NCBI RefSeq assembly: GCF_000021725.1
Contig: NC_012115.1
Location: forward strand, 328,501 to 392,500
Length of the DNA: 64,000 nucleotides
Direction: 5' to 3'
From: Nautilia profundicola AmH
GTDB lineage: Bacteria; Campylobacterota; Campylobacteria; Campylobacterales; Nautiliaceae
In this document: one piece after another, positions 63,421 to 64,000 of the stretch
Numbering within the stretch: the first letter of the stretch is position 1
Layout of the letters: each line of letters opens with the position of its first letter
Position numbers and translations under genes: made by a program
Notes under the pieces: model-generated
Told to the model about the DNA's origin: nothing
The model's database searches: none
The model's input: only the letters and a program-made list of their open reading frames with translations

Positions 63421-63885
63421 TTAAAGATTAATTGTATATTCCCAGATCCCATGTTTGTTACATCCTTCTCTTGCAGTCAATTTTTTAACACCGTCAAGTT
63501 TAACTTTGTATGCTACGTATCCCATAGCTTTGCCCGGTTCAAAAAGTGTTCTTGCCACAAGTTTAGCGTCCGCATCAAGTTCGATAAAATCAATCCAGTG
63601 AGCTTCGCTGCTTGGATGGATGATACCTTCCTGACCTATAGTGATTTCAACTAATGTGTATCCTTTTGCGTCTTTTTTGCCTATTTTAATTTCAGGTGTG
63701 TGTTTAAGTTCACCTTTTGTAGGGTTTTTTGCATCTTTTGTATATCTATTTCTATTATAGATTTTTTCTCTGTATTTTCCGTAAGGATTTACTTCATCAT
63801 TTTCATTTTTACTTGCCATTACCGGTGTAACAGCTGCAGCCATTAATCCTAACGCTCCGATTTTTAGTGCTTCTCTTCTTTTCAT
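63421..63885 (-). CDS. Exported superoxide reductase (desulfoferrodoxin-like)
   Basis: The 154-residue protein begins with a Tat-type signal (MKRREALKIGALGLMAAAVT), placing it in the periplasm. Ligands of the Fe(His)4Cys centre are in ELKHTPEI, GIIHPSSEAHWIDFIEL and CNKHGIWEYTI. The first motif reads L-K-H rather than the common E-K-H, but the Lys is kept. It reduces superoxide to peroxide without making oxygen. The downstream donor is unknown. Confidence 0.88.
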   Translation of the reverse strand: MKRREALKIGALGLMAAAVTPVMASKNENDEVNPYGKYREKIYNRNRYTKDAKNPTKGELKHTPEIKIGKKDAKGYTLVEITIGQEGIIHPSSEAHWIDFIELDADAKLVARTLFEPGKAMGYVAYKVKLDGVKKLTAREGCNKHGIWEYTINL

Positions 63886-64000
63886 GTTTAGTCCTTTAAG
63901 AGTCTTTTTATCGTATTTTAACGGAAAAAAATTATTAAGTCAAATAAATTTGTAAAAAATAACTAAAATTAATAGATAAGATAGAAAAAAATAAGGGATT

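Overview
The window is AT-rich, densely packed bacterial chromosome. Gene content and order suggest a Campylobacterota member, most likely a thermophilic, vent-type Nautiliaceae relative (Caminibacter, Nautilia or Lebetimonas). The clues are the order ferredoxin-ndk-DUF177-rpmF-plsX-fabH, an AddB-type nuclease without a RecB-like protein, queuosine-precursor genes, many short proteins rich in Lys and Asn, and oxidative-stress functions typical of a microaerobe or anaerobe (superoxide reductase, Bat operon, DUF2202 and DUF455 ferritin-like proteins). The species assignment is inference; no rRNA is present.

Layout. 1-5.3 kb: 5' part of polA, a WD40 protein with a helical repeat tail, and mobA/moaC for molybdenum cofactor. 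5.3-7.1 kb: a rhodanese-TauE-rhodanese sulfur cassette ending in two tiny membrane-protein genes. 7.1-13.2 kb: a TetR-TolC-adaptor-RND efflux operon behind a palindromic operator. 13.2-20.5 kb: DUF455 protein, moaA behind a ModE-like box, a sirtuin, a two-component system, and a TDT transporter with its own ArsR. 20.5-24.6 kb: DUF2202-DUF4405-DUF2202 cluster, then glnB-amtB. 24.6-35.1 kb: purT, feoAB, nrdAB, small enzymes, queE. 35.1-35.7 kb: a non-coding, repeat-rich island. 35.7-38.9 kb: queD, a four-gene operon of two unrecognised proteins plus two NifX-like proteins, and arsC. 39-47.7 kb: tRNA-Ser, marC, an OmpA protein, 4.5S RNA, rplT/rpmI, the lipid-ribosome cluster (with apparent frameshifts in plsX and ndk), ferredoxin, and a Lys-Glu-Val-Asp tRNA array. 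47.7-53.7 kb: a complete seven-gene Bat/MoxR operon. 53.8-64 kb: lipoprotein, addB, a phosphatase-STAS-chemoreceptor operon, a RAYT transposase, gap, a YyaL-type thioredoxin-fold protein and an exported superoxide reductase.

Two repeat systems overlay the genes. The first is a REP-like 13-mer (AGTGTCTGTCACC and variants) in at least ten intergenic places. It goes with the REP-associated tyrosine transposase at 59507, and two clear copies lie 18 nt after tRNA 3' ends in the same orientation, with a third at about that distance after 4.5S RNA. The second is a degenerate heptanucleotide repeat (GTGAAAA/ATGAAAA/ATGGAAA) in spacers between co-directional genes. In queE and apparently mobA it supplies the start codon and first residues.

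The least explained parts are the operon at 36373-38529, whose second protein weakly recalls a Csm5-type RAMP protein outside any CRISPR locus, and the operon at 56373-59361, which joins a partner-switching phosphatase/kinase and STAS protein to a chemoreceptor.
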